Made by a program: the position numbers and the translations under genes
Part shown: in pieces, positions 15,622 through 24,856 of the stretch
Numbering within the stretch: position 1 is the stretch's first letter
Layout of the letters: every line of letters begins with the position of its first letter
Notes under the pieces: generated by a model
Databases searched by the model: none
Told to the model about the DNA's origin: nothing
What the model saw: only the letters and a program-made list of their open reading frames with translations
Assembly (NCBI GenBank): GCA_934130085.1
Contig: CAKOXK010000006.1
Span: 1-64,000, forward strand
Reading direction: 5' to 3'
Length of the DNA stretch: 64,000 bases
From: an uncultured Clostridia bacterium
GTDB taxonomy: Bacteria; Bacillota; Clostridia; TANB77; CAG-508

Positions 15622-17241
15622 TTATGCTGATTTTCTAAGTTCTTCAGCATGTTTCCTTGCTATATCAGTTATTTCGCCATTTGATATTCTAGCAATCTCA
15701 TCTATTATTTCATTTTCATTTAATTTTTTTATCATTGTATGAGTTCTTTCACCAACTGTAACTTTGCTTATATAATAATTTTGGTCTCCTTTTGCCGCAA
15801 TGCTTGGTTGGTGAGTTATACATATTACTTGATGGTTCTTCCCAATCAATTTTAGTTTTTTAGCAACACTTTTAGCAGCTTTTCCACTAATTCCTGTATC
15901 AATCTCATCAAAAATCATAACAGGAGTCTTATCAGTATTAGCAAGTACAGTTTTTATAGCGAGCATTATTCTTGACATTTCACCACCAGATGCAATTTTT
16001 TGCAAAGGCTTTTCATCTTCACCCTTATTTGTTGAAATCATAAACTTAACATCATCAAAACCATTTTTATCAAAACAATCTTTTTTATCAATTGCAACAT
16101 TAAACATTGCATTAGTCATTTCCAAATCATGAAGTTCATTATTAATCTTTTCAATCAAAACCTGTGCCGTTTTTATTCTATATTCATGAATTTTAGTAGC
16201 ATATAATTCTAACTCTTTTTCAATCTCTTTTATTTCTAGTTTAAGCTTTTCATTATACTCCTCTAGTCCTTGAATTTTATCGATTTTATTTTGGCATTCA
16301 TCTTTAAAAGCAATAATTTCCTTTATAGAATTTCCGTATTTTCTTTTCAAATTTGCAATTGTATCAAGTCTTTCTTCAACTTCATCTCTTTCAGATTGGT
16401 CAAAATTAACCTCATCATTCATAGATGAAATATCTCTAGAAAACTCTTCAATTTCATAGTAAATGTTTTTTAGTTCAGATAGTTTCCTAGCATAATTTTT
16501 ATCAATATGACTTATTTTATCCATGGCCTTTATTGAGTTGTTTATAAAATCTACAGACTTTTCGCAATTTGACGTACTTTCGCTTAGGCTCTTGACAATC
16601 TTTTCACTATTCTCAAAAATAATACTTTTATTCTTAAGTTCATCATCTTCCCCAATTTTTAAATCTGCTTTTTCAATCTCATCAAACTCATATTGCAATA
16701 AATCAAGTTCTCTTTTTCTTTCTCTATCATCACCAAAATTTGATTTAAGTTCTCTCCTTTTTGCACAATATTCATGATATTTCTCTTTATAGATTGATAA
16801 GGTTTTTAACAAATTAGGATCGCCAAAATTATCAAGGTACTTTACATGAAAATTTTCATCTAAAATTCTTTGATTATCATTTTGACCGTGTATATCAATT
16901 ATATTATTCATAAACTCTTTTAATTCATTTACAGTAACAAGTCTTCCATTTATTTTGCAAGAGTTTTTTCCATTTGAGTGAATTTCTCTGCTAATTATTA
17001 TATTACCATCAATCGAATTTTCATTATCAGGTAAATATAAATTAAGTTCAACAAAAGAGTGATCTTCACCCTTTCTTATCATTTCTTTAGAAAATCTTCC
17101 ACCACAAATTATGTTGATTGCACCAATAATCAATGTTTTGCCTGCACCTGTTTCACCTGTGAAAACATTAAACCCATTATTTAGTTCAAATTCTAAATCA
17201 TCAATAATACCTATATTTTTAATATGTAATGTTGTAATCAT
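15622..17241 (-). CDS. recN: DNA repair protein RecN
   Basis: A 539-residue SMC-like ATPase for double-strand break repair. The Walker A is FTGETGAGKTLIIGA near the N-terminus, the long central region is coiled coil (about 150-360), and the C-terminal signature is ASGGEMSRIMLAIK with Walker B VMIFDEIDTGISG. An ATG at 17259 lacks an RBS, whereas AGGAGG lies 6-7 nt before the ATG at 17241 (MITTLHIKNIGI), the normal RecN start. Its neighbour recG also acts in recombination. Confidence 0.97.
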   Translation of the reverse strand: MITTLHIKNIGIIDDLEFELNNGFNVFTGETGAGKTLIIGAINIICGGRFSKEMIRKGEDHSFVELNLYLPDNENSIDGNIIISREIHSNGKNSCKINGRLVTVNELKEFMNNIIDIHGQNDNQRILDENFHVKYLDNFGDPNLLKTLSIYKEKYHEYCAKRRELKSNFGDDRERKRELDLLQYEFDEIEKADLKIGEDDELKNKSIIFENSEKIVKSLSESTSNCEKSVDFINNSIKAMDKISHIDKNYARKLSELKNIYYEIEEFSRDISSMNDEVNFDQSERDEVEERLDTIANLKRKYGNSIKEIIAFKDECQNKIDKIQGLEEYNEKLKLEIKEIEKELELYATKIHEYRIKTAQVLIEKINNELHDLEMTNAMFNVAIDKKDCFDKNGFDDVKFMISTNKGEDEKPLQKIASGGEMSRIMLAIKTVLANTDKTPVMIFDEIDTGISGKAAKSVAKKLKLIGKNHQVICITHQPSIAAKGDQNYYISKVTVGERTHTMIKKLNENEIIDEIARISNGEITDIARKHAEELRKSA

Positions 17242-17312
17242 AAACTCCTCCTGTATCAAGAACTTCTGTTTGCTTTATTATACATACATCTGTTCGTGGT
17301 GTCAAGAGTTTT

Positions 17313-19377
17313 TTATATTATAATTTCTTCTTTTGTTGTAAATTTTTCTTCTACCATTTCCTTCAATTTTTTATTCTTTTCCTCTTTCAATGTCGAATCT
17401 TCATTTATGATCTCTATTGCTAAAGCTTGTACTTCTTTTAATTGTTCTTGATCTGTAAATAAATTTGCAATTTTAAATTCTGGTAAACCATGTTGTATTG
17501 TTCCAAAAAAATCACCTGAGCCCCTAAGCTCTAAGTCTTTTTCTGCAACAGTCATTCCATTATCAGTTTTACACATTATTTCCATTCTTTCTTTTGTAAC
17601 TTGACTTGCTTTTGCTCCATATTTTAGAATACAATACGATTCGTATTCTCCTCTTCCAACTCTTCCTCTTAGTTGATGAAGCTGCGCTAAACCAAATCTC
17701 TCTGAATTTTCTATTACCATTATACTTGCATTAGCAACATCCACTCCGACCTCAATTACTGTTGTTGATACTAATATATCAATCTCACCATTCTTAAATT
17801 TTTCCATTACTTCGTTTTTTTCTTTAGGCTTCATTTTTCCATGTAATAATCCGAACCCTATAGCCTTTAAAAGTATCTTCAGTATATTTTTTGTATAATT
17901 CAACTGCTGATGTTAATCCTTCATCTTCAATATTTTCTGTTTCATCTACAAGCGGGCATACTATGTACGCTTGCCTTCCACTATCAACCTCTTTTTTTAT
18001 AAATGTATTTATTCTATTCTCCAGTTTAGTCGATACTGCAATTGTTTGTACTTTTTTTCTATTTGGTGGCAGTTCATCAATAATTGATATATCAAGATCT
18101 CCATATAATATTAGTGCGAGTGTTCTAGGTATTGGTGTTGCCGACATTACAAGTACATCTGGATTGTCACCCTTAGCAATTATTTTGCTTCTTTGTTTTA
18201 CGCCAAAACGATGTTGCTCATCAGTTACGACCAAGCCTAGTTTGTTAAATGTAACATTTTCTTCGAGTAGCGCATGAGTTCCTATAACAATATTTGCGTC
18301 TCCATTCTCAATCTTTTCTAATGCTTCTCTTTTTTGCTTTGCAGTCATTCCTCCAACTAAGAGTTCACATTTTAGTCCATACTTTCCTAGTATTCTGTTA
18401 AAATTGATATAGTGTTGTTTTGCCAATATCATTGTTGGTGCCAAGATTGCAGCCTGATAACCACTCATACAAGCTTTATATGCAGCAACTATTGATACAA
18501 TTGTTTTTCCAGAACCAACATCACCTTGTAAAAGTCTATTCATTGGCTTTTCTTTTTCCATATCATAATTAATTTCTTCTAATACTCTTAACTGTGCTTT
18601 CGTTAGTTTAAAGGGAAGATCATTTATCACATCTGACATATTTACATTTTTATCATATTTAATTCCCTTTATTTCCTTATTATTCTCTCCTCTAAGTTCC
18701 AATAATCCCAACTGCATAGCTAATAATTCATCAAAAACAAGCCTTCTTCTTGCCTTTTTAAAATTATCAAACCCGGTTGGAAAATGAATCTGGTGAATTG
18801 CCTCATTATAATTCATCAAATTATATTTTTTTACGATATAATCCGGCTCAATTTCATCCAAATTATTAGCAAGTTCTAATCCATTCGAAATAATTTTTCT
18901 CATAGTTGATGGCTTTATCTCATATATAAGGTGATAAGATGGAACAATTTTGCCAGTATTTGTGCACTTTTCTATTGCATCAAATACTGGTGAATTCATC
19001 TCTTTTTTTCCAAGCTTTGTATCAACCTTTCCAAAAAAACGGTATTTTTCACCTCTTTGTATTTCTTTAGCTATGTATGTTTGATTAAACCATGTAATGC
19101 ATATTTCACCCGTTTCATCTGATGCTATAACTTTCTCTACACTTTTATATCTACTAAGCATTCTTGTAGCAACTGAAGAAATTGCTCTAGCCTCTATTGT
19201 GTACTTCTTGCCATCCTCTAAATCAGCAATGTTAGTAACAACACTTCTGTCTTCATAATCTCTAGGATAATATGTAATTAAATCTTCTAAGGTAAATATA
19301 CCTAGCTTATTCAAGCTTTTAGCACGAGCATCTCCAACACCTTTTACATATTTTATTTCTTTTTTTAAATCACTCAT
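17313..19377 (-). CDS. recG: ATP-dependent DNA helicase RecG, split by a +1 shift at C-GGA
   Basis: RecG remodels stalled forks and Holliday junctions. The wedge/OB domain (about 60-150) precedes helicase motif I (QGDVGSGKT), DEQH (VTDEQHRFG), SATPIPRTL, and after the break LLHGKMK, ENSERFGLAQLHQLRGRVGRG. Zero-frame reading ends nine codons after GTT-CGG-ATT. Ignoring the C at 17853 gives GTT-GGA-TTA and a 687-residue protein of normal length with the conserved V-G-L-L-H-G. Everything else is intact, which argues against ordinary decay. AAGGA precedes the start at 19377. The surplus C could be a sequencing error or a four-base codon. Confidence 0.92.
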
Positions 19378-19644
19378 TATCTATCCTTATTCAATTTATA
19401 ATATTCATTTTAGAAGTTTTATAAAAATTTTCTATTTATATCCCTTCTCTTTGCTAATATATATCTTTTCTAAAAAATAAACAAGATTTAGTATTATATT
19501 GTTTTTAATGTTTGATTCGTTTCAATCTTCCTTAGTTAAAATTAATTTTTGAAAAATCAAAATATTTTCATTTTGCTTTATTCTTTAGCAATATTTTTTA
19601 CTAATAAATATTAAATAACTACCTACTAAAAAGAACCTATCAAA

Positions 19645-19700
19645 GGTGAAGTAAACCCAAATTATTAAACTTTTTGTCTAATAATTTGGGTTCACTTCAA
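19645..19700 (-). terminator. Long hairpin downstream of rpsO
   Basis: AAGTAAACCCAAATTATTA pairs with TAATAATTTGGGTTCACTT across a T-rich loop, with one wobble or mismatch. The stem is about 19 bp. No immediate U-run follows, so it may be a processing or stability element as well as a terminator. The rest of the 19380-19716 gap is AT-rich and shows nothing else. Confidence 0.6.
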
Positions 19701-19716
19701 AGATAAACTCTTTTTA

Positions 19717-19983
19717 TTATTTTCTTAAACCTAGTTTTGCAACTATTGCTCTATAACGTTCAACATCTTTTTTAGCAAGATATTTTAATAGATTTCTTCT
19801 GTTACCAACCATTTTGTATAATCCTCTTCTTGAGTGATTATCATTTGGGTTAGCTTTAAGATGTTCAGTTAACTCACTGATTCTTTCTGTAAGAAGAGCT
19901 ATTTGAACTTCTGGTGAACCAGTATCTTTTTCATCTCTTCTGTTATCTTCAATAATTTTTGTTTTTGTTTCTTTAGTCATCAT
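19717..19983 (-). CDS. rpsO: 30S ribosomal protein S15
   Basis: An 88-residue S15, which binds 16S rRNA in the central domain early in 30S assembly. The family core DTGSPEVQIALLTERISELTEHL, the HSRRGLYKMVGNRRNLLKYL block and the ending RYRAIVAKLGLRK are complete. AGGAGGTG lies 11 nt before ATG 19983 (MMTKETKTK); an in-frame ATG at 19995 overlaps the RBS region and is unlikely. It is a single-gene unit with its own promoter, a structured leader and a strong downstream hairpin. Confidence 0.97.
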   Translation of the reverse strand: MMTKETKTKIIEDNRRDEKDTGSPEVQIALLTERISELTEHLKANPNDNHSRRGLYKMVGNRRNLLKYLAKKDVERYRAIVAKLGLRK

Positions 19984-19998
19984 AACTAAATACACCTC

Positions 19999-20065
19999 CT
20001 ATAAATTTTAGTGCCTTTAACTGAGCTTTAGTGGTGTGTTAACCTAAAACTAAGCTAAGGTACTT
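19999..20065 (-). promoter_or_regulatory. Structured rpsO leader, candidate S15 autoregulatory RNA
   Basis: Between the promoter and the RBS, AGUACCUU can pair with AAGGCACU (seven of eight positions) and enclose an UUAG/CUAA-type inner helix. S15 leaders regulate translation in several bacteria. I did not match a specific known fold. Confidence 0.4.
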
Positions 20066-20069
20066 TTTT

Positions 20070-20098
20070 ATAATAACACGTTTTTTCTTATATTGCAA
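20070..20098 (-). promoter_or_regulatory. Sigma-A promoter of rpsO
   Basis: TTGCAA (20098-20093) and TATTAT (20075-20070) on the minus strand are separated by 17 bases. Confidence 0.6.
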
Positions 20099-20136
20099 GC
20101 TTATTTCAATATTTTTGCTTTATTCATTAATTCTTG

Positions 20137-20195
20137 ATTTTTCCCGTACAAATTGCATTTACCTTACAGAATTGCATTTAAATTTTTACTTGCCG
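20137..20195 (+). repeat. Dispersed extragenic repeat, copy 4
   Basis: It reads TTTTTCCCGTACAAATTGCA, then TTTACCTTACAGAATTGCAT, and ends in TTTTTACTTGCCG. It lacks the upstream hairpin of the full copies. It lies between the rpsO promoter and tyrS. Confidence 0.75.
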
Positions 20196-20276
20196 TATTC
20201 ATTAATTCAGTATTCTGTTTGTTTCTTATTACTTAAAATACTTTGCTTTTGTGATGCCTTCCCATATATGCCATAA

Positions 20277-21491
20277 TTATTTTACTAATTTAGTATATCC
20301 TTTCTTGCCCTTCTTTAGTATTGGCTCCTTTTCAAGCATTTCACTAGTAACTATGTAATTGATATCTGCAATTTTTTCATCATTTAATGAAATTCCACCT
20401 TGCATTACCAATGTTTTTGCTTGTGATTTTGATGTTGCAAAATTTGCTTTTATTATTGCATCTAATATTGATGAGTTTTCTTCAATTTTTGTTTCAGGTA
20501 CATTTTCAGATGTGCCTTTACCCATAAATAAATTATTGGCTGCATCTTCTGCTTTTCTGGCAGCTTCTTCTCCATGAACTAATTTTGTAATTTCGAATGC
20601 TGCTATTTTTTTAGCTTTATTAATTTCTTCACCTTCTACATTTGTAATTTTTTCAATTTCATCCATTGGTAAAAATGTTAGCATACTTAATACAGTTTTT
20701 ACATCTTTATCATCAATATTTCTCCAATATTGGTAAAATTCATAAGGTGATGTTTTATTCTCATCAAGCCATAATGCTCCTTTTTCAGTCTTACCCATTT
20801 TCTTTCCTTCTTTTGTTGTAAGAAGTTTAAATGTTAAAGCAAAAGCATCTTCGTGACCAAATTTTCTAATTAAATTAGCTCCACCAATTATGTTAGACCA
20901 TTGATCATTTCCACCCATTTGAAGCTTACATCCATAAGTTTTATATAAATGATAGAAGTCATAAGATTGCATTAGCATATAGCTCATTTCGAAAAATGTA
21001 AGTCCTGTTTCAAGTCTATTTTTGTAGCAATCTGCTGCAAGCATTTTGTTTACTGAGAATTGAGAACCAATCTCTCTCATAAAATCAACCATTTTTAAAT
21101 CAAGTAACCAATCTGCATTATTTACAATAATTGCCGCATTTTCACCTTCAAAACTTACAAATTTTGATATTTGTTTTTTTATGCATTCTACATTATGATT
21201 AATTTCTTCTCTTGACATCATCCTTCTCATGTCAGTTTTACCAGAAGGATCACCAATTGTAGCAGTTCCTCCACCAACTAGAATAATTGGTGTATGTCCT
21301 GCTTTTTGCATATATGAGGCTACCATTAAAGATACAAAATGGCCAACATGTAGGCTATCAGCAGTTGGATCTATTCCAATATAAAAATGAATTTTTTCTT
21401 TTCCTAATGTTTTCTTTAAATTTTCTTCATCAATTGTTTGCTCTATGTAACCTCTTCTTTGTAAAACGTTAAAAATATTTTCTTCTATCAT
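20277..21491 (-). CDS. tyrS: Tyrosyl-tRNA synthetase
   Basis: A 404-residue class I TyrRS. The HIGH-type motif is HVGH (in DSLHVGHFVSLM), the tyrosine-binding YMLMQSYDF and GGNDQWSN are present, the KMSKS-type loop is KMGKTEKG, and a C-terminal S4 RNA-binding domain (about 340-404) completes it. AGAGGA lies 8 nt before the ATG at 21491 (MIEENIF), preferred over the ATG at 21512. No T-box is visible in the 45 bases separating it from the upstream gene, so it may be read through from that gene. Confidence 0.97.
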   Translation of the reverse strand: MIEENIFNVLQRRGYIEQTIDEENLKKTLGKEKIHFYIGIDPTADSLHVGHFVSLMVASYMQKAGHTPIILVGGGTATIGDPSGKTDMRRMMSREEINHNVECIKKQISKFVSFEGENAAIIVNNADWLLDLKMVDFMREIGSQFSVNKMLAADCYKNRLETGLTFFEMSYMLMQSYDFYHLYKTYGCKLQMGGNDQWSNIIGGANLIRKFGHEDAFALTFKLLTTKEGKKMGKTEKGALWLDENKTSPYEFYQYWRNIDDKDVKTVLSMLTFLPMDEIEKITNVEGEEINKAKKIAAFEITKLVHGEEAARKAEDAANNLFMGKGTSENVPETKIEENSSILDAIIKANFATSKSQAKTLVMQGGISLNDEKIADINYIVTSEMLEKEPILKKGKKGYTKLVK

Positions 21492-21557
21492 TTTATTATC
21501 CTCTCGTTTCATTTTCTATCGCATCTATAATCTACATTATTTTTGCCCTAACACACA

Positions 21558-22112
21558 TTATGTATCAAAAAAATATGTTGCTTCTAGATCTGCTTCATGC
21601 ATTAATAAGGCAAATGGATATTTTGTATAGGCGAGTCCTATTGTGCTATATAATTCCTTTGGCTCAGTATAGCCCATGTGCCAACGAATAGCATATTTTT
21701 CATCATTTGTAAGTTTTATATATTCAGAAATCATCATAACAGATTTCTCGCCATGTCCATAAGGAATAGTATCATCAACTTTATAGTATGGAACCTTCTC
21801 CCAAACACCTAAAGCGTTTTTGGCGTTTCTATAATCGACCGAATAATAATTTGTTTTGCAAATATCATGTAAAAGGGCTGTTATTCTGATTGATTCCTCT
21901 GGAATGTCTATTTTGATAGGTGTGTGTTTCATCTTTTCTTCAAGAATCTCATAAACCTTTAAACTATGTTCTAAAAGACCTTGCTCTTTAGATCCATGAA
22001 ATCTTGTTGATGCTGGAGCCTTATAAAAATCAGACTTTTCAAGGAAATCAAGTAAATTCTCAATTCCCTCTCTATTTGTTTCTCTAAGTAACTTTATAAA
22101 TTCTTCTTTCAT
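21558..22112 (-). CDS. HD-domain phosphohydrolase
   Basis: A 184-residue HD-superfamily hydrolase. The metal-binding residues are visible as H in LLEHSLKVYEIL, HD in ITALLHDICKTNYY, H in YGHGEKSVMM, and D in HEADLEATYFF. Such proteins hydrolyse nucleotides or remove 3' extensions from RNA; the substrate here is unknown. There is no clear RBS before the ATG. It is upstream of tyrS on the same strand and probably co-transcribed. The 250 bases upstream are AT-rich with no gene. Confidence 0.85.
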   Translation of the reverse strand: MKEEFIKLLRETNREGIENLLDFLEKSDFYKAPASTRFHGSKEQGLLEHSLKVYEILEEKMKHTPIKIDIPEESIRITALLHDICKTNYYSVDYRNAKNALGVWEKVPYYKVDDTIPYGHGEKSVMMISEYIKLTNDEKYAIRWHMGYTEPKELYSTIGLAYTKYPFALLMHEADLEATYFFDT

Positions 22113-22362
22113 ATTTGATTATGTAATAATATATATAAATTATTTTTTAATAATTTATTAATTCCTTTCTTAACTGTTTTATTAGCTAGTATTTTAGCAT
22201 ATTTCATTATATCAATAGCTTTCATTATTTGCAGTTATAATAATGTATATATTCATTATTAATAATACTATTATTTTTATGTAAATTTATAATCTGTGCT
22301 ATTAAACTCAACTCATAAAACAATAAAACATTTATTTTATAATTTTTGTTTTATAATCTATT

Positions 22363-22902
22363 TTAGTAGTTTTCTGCTTTTATTTCAAAGAAAGCTTTTG
22401 GATGTCCACAAACAGGGCAAACCTCTGGAGCAGATTTTCCAATAACAATATGTCCACAATTTCTGCATTTCCAGATTCTATCACCATCTCTTGAAAATAC
22501 AACATCTTCTTTTACATTATCAAGTAATGCTAGATATCTTGCTTCATGCTCTTTTTCAATTTTTCCAACTTCCTCAAATAAGTATGCAATTCTATCAAAG
22601 CCCTCTTCTTTAGCTTCTTTTGCCATTCTTGCATACATATCTGTCCACTCATAATTTTCACCTGCGGCTGCTGATTTTAAGTTTTCTTCTGTTGAAGGAA
22701 TCTCTCCACCGTTTAATAATTTGAACCATAATTTAGCATGTTCTTTTTCATTAGCTGCTGTTTCTTCAAATATAGCTGCTATTTGCTCGAAGCCGTCTTT
22801 TCTAGCCTTGCTTGCAAAATATGTGTATTTATTTCTTGCTTGTGATTCTCCTGCAAATGCATCCATTAAATTTTTCTCTGTTTTTGAACCTTTTAATTCC
22901 AT
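22363..22902 (-). CDS. rbr: Rubrerythrin
   Basis: A 179-residue peroxide-reducing diiron protein for oxidative stress defence in anaerobes. The N-terminal four-helix bundle carries the iron ligands (FAGESQARNKY, EETAANEKEHAKLW, EEVGKIEKEHEARY), and the C-terminal rubredoxin-like domain has two Cys pairs (WKCRNCGHI, EVCPVCGHP). Length and motifs are typical. It is a single-gene unit preceded by a 30-bp tandem repeat that could hold regulatory sites. Confidence 0.97.
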   Translation of the reverse strand: MELKGSKTEKNLMDAFAGESQARNKYTYFASKARKDGFEQIAAIFEETAANEKEHAKLWFKLLNGGEIPSTEENLKSAAAGENYEWTDMYARMAKEAKEEGFDRIAYLFEEVGKIEKEHEARYLALLDNVKEDVVFSRDGDRIWKCRNCGHIVIGKSAPEVCPVCGHPKAFFEIKAENY

Positions 22903-22980
22903 AAATTTTACCTTATAATCAATTAACTTATAATTACTTTAACTAAATAATATAGTTCATTAGGTAACAATTGATTAAAT

Positions 22981-23055
22981 AATCAGCTAGACTAATATTA
23001 ATTTAATTATAATCAGCTAGATTAATATTAATTTAATTATATTCAGCTAAATTAT
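22981..23055 (-). repeat. 30-bp tandem repeat upstream of rubrerythrin
   Basis: AATCAGCTAG begins at 22981 and 23011 and a variant ATTCAGCTAA at 23041, an exact 30-base period. The rest of the unit is TAATATTAATTTAATTAT. It lies in the promoter region of rbr and may be a multi-copy operator. No CRISPR-like spacers are present. Confidence 0.75.
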
Positions 23056-23159
23056 AAACCACTAACTAATAATCAATTAAGTTAATTAATTCCTTTCTCT
23101 TAATTTTATTTTAAACTAGTTTTTACCTTCAGCAATCTATCTAGTTCTCGTGAAATATA

Positions 23160-24089
23160 TCATATTTTTACTAATTTTGCAATATAAAATCCTTCCATAA
23201 TTTCACTTGGAATTATCTTTAAGCTATTGCAATCTCCATCATGTTTTATTTTTAACGCATTTTTAATTTTTAGGTCAATTTTCTCAACTCGTACTCCATA
23301 ATTTTTTACAGCAAAGTTTACTATATCTTCATCCTCTTTTTTATTTAAGGTACATGTTGAATACACGATTACTCCACCTCTTTTTGTTGCTTTTATTGCA
23401 CTATGTAATAATTCTTTTTGTAATTTTGCAAGCTCTTCTTTCATCTTTTCCGACCATTTTGAATAAGATTCTTTTTTCTCTATTAAAAATCTACCCTCTC
23501 CACTACATGGAGCATCAATTAAAGTTCTATCAAAATAATCATTGTATTTTTCATTGATCTTTACCCCATCAGAATTTATAGCCTCTGCATTTGCGCCTTG
23601 CAAATTTATGTTATACTTTAATCTTTCAAATCTGATTTTATCAATCTCATTTGCAAGTATTTTTGCTTTATTTTTTGTAATTGCCGCAATCTGCGTAGTC
23701 TTGCTTCCTGGAGCTGCAGTTAAATCAAGAATTTTTTCATTTTCTTTTGGTTCTAAAGCAAGTACTGGAACCATACTAGACAAGCTTTGCAAATAAATTT
23801 TTCCTTCTTTGTAAATATCAAGATTCTGCAAATCTTTTTCATTTTTATTTTTTATGATATATGCGTCATCATAAAAGGAAACCTTTTCAAAACATATACC
23901 TAATTTGTCAAACTGCTCTTCAATCTCAACAGTATTACTCTTTAAACTATTTACCCTCAAAGTTGTATATCTTTCTTGGCACATACCCATTAAGCACTTT
24001 TCAGCATTTTTTTGTCCTAAATCTTTATATAAATTTTCAATAAAATCAATTGGCAATTTCGATTTTGCCTTTATTAAATCAGAAAACAT
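23160..24089 (-). CDS. RsmB/NOP2-family rRNA (cytosine-C5) methyltransferase
   Basis: A 309-residue SAM-dependent methylase that would modify cytosine in rRNA or tRNA. The SAM-binding motif is LDLTAAPGSKTTQIA, motif IV is DAPCSGEGRF with one catalytic Cys, and motif VI is YSTCTLNKKED with the second. An N-terminal RNA-binding segment precedes the Rossmann fold. It lacks the C-terminal PUA-like extension of longer relatives such as RsmF, so the target site is uncertain. AAGGA precedes the start. Confidence 0.9.
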   Translation of the reverse strand: MFSDLIKAKSKLPIDFIENLYKDLGQKNAEKCLMGMCQERYTTLRVNSLKSNTVEIEEQFDKLGICFEKVSFYDDAYIIKNKNEKDLQNLDIYKEGKIYLQSLSSMVPVLALEPKENEKILDLTAAPGSKTTQIAAITKNKAKILANEIDKIRFERLKYNINLQGANAEAINSDGVKINEKYNDYFDRTLIDAPCSGEGRFLIEKKESYSKWSEKMKEELAKLQKELLHSAIKATKRGGVIVYSTCTLNKKEDEDIVNFAVKNYGVRVEKIDLKIKNALKIKHDGDCNSLKIIPSEIMEGFYIAKLVKI

Positions 24090-24285
24090 AACAATTCCTT
24101 ACTTATTTATTTTTTTATTTAGTATACTTTTATTCTATCATCTAATTAACAAATTTCAATAGCTTTCTACAGAATAATTATTATATTGATTTTTTTATAT
24201 GTTTAATTTATATTTGTCAGTTTAATTTTATATAACATATAATTTGTTTACCATCCTTTGATGTTTGGCAAGTAGTTTCTAATAT

Positions 24286-24314
24286 TTGACAAAATGTTCC
24301 GAAAGTGGTATACT
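24286..24314 (+). promoter_or_regulatory. Sigma-A promoter of the 24.4-kb cassette gene
   Basis: TTGACA (24286-24291) and TATACT (24309-24314) are separated by 17 bases. The leader also carries GATTGTTAGAA (24337-24347), whose exact inverse lies after the gene (24718-24728). Confidence 0.85.
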
Positions 24315-24390
24315 AAAATTTGCAAAGTTACAAAACGATTGTTAGAATAAATCAAATAGTATATTAGCATTTATACCAATGGAGGCACAA

Positions 24391-24690
24391 ATGAACGTAG
24401 CATATCAAATGGTAGAAAACAAAAATTTTCGGGATTTCTTGAAATATGAAAATATCCCATTAGAATCTTTGTTTACATTATTTAAGGAATGTTTGGGTGA
24501 TAGTTTGCTCACATTCTACGGCTATAACGGTTTGAACGAGCTTTACATTAATGATAACCGTATTGAATTAACGAAAGATGATTTAGGAAATCCTAAAATC
24601 ATCGTAAAGGAATTACGAGAGGATAATCGTAAGACCTACAGAATTGTGAGAAAAGGAAGAAAAGGATTCGAAGCAGTTCTTGAAGTTTGA
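24391..24690 (+). CDS. Stand-alone small hypothetical protein (atypical composition)
   Basis: I do not recognise this 99-residue protein. It starts at 24391 (MNVAYQMVENKNF), with GGAGG 5 nt upstream; an ATG at 24379 overlaps the RBS. It looks soluble with a basic C-terminus (RIVRKGRKGFEA). It is a complete transcription unit: consensus promoter, RBS, gene and terminator. Codon use is richer in G and C than its neighbours and includes CGG, CGT and CGA arginine codons that ordinary genes here avoid, which suggests transfer or high expression. It is in the opposite orientation to all its neighbours. Confidence 0.75.
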   Translation: MNVAYQMVENKNFRDFLKYENIPLESLFTLFKECLGDSLLTFYGYNGLNELYINDNRIELTKDDLGNPKIIVKELREDNRKTYRIVRKGRKGFEAVLEV

Positions 24691-24732
24691 TCTTAGACTA
24701 CATACATTAGCATTAAATTCTAACAATCAAGA

Positions 24733-24767
24733 AAGAGGTGATTATTATCACCTCCAATTTTTTTTGC
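24733..24767 (+). terminator. Intrinsic terminator of the 24.4-kb cassette
   Basis: GAGGTGAT (24735-24742) pairs with ATCACCTC (24747-24754), followed by a run of T. Confidence 0.9.
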
Positions 24768-24856
24768 AATTTTAAAATTATAAAGACTATAAATATCTTC
24801 ATTATGTAAATAATTTTATTAATATTATTTTATTTAACGTTCTTAATTCCAACTTT

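Noticed and set aside
17313..19377. recG as an ordinary pseudogene
   Set aside because: All domains are intact on both sides of a single surplus base, and the same type of base occurs in three other genes; decay would leave varied lesions.
20196..21557. T-box riboswitch for tyrS or lysS
   Set aside because: The leaders are short (about 45-65 bases) and show no T-box sequence, specifier stem or antiterminator.
22981..23055. CRISPR array
   Set aside because: The units are contiguous with no spacers and there are no cas genes. The same applies to the repeats at 2690-2880 and 61061-61180.
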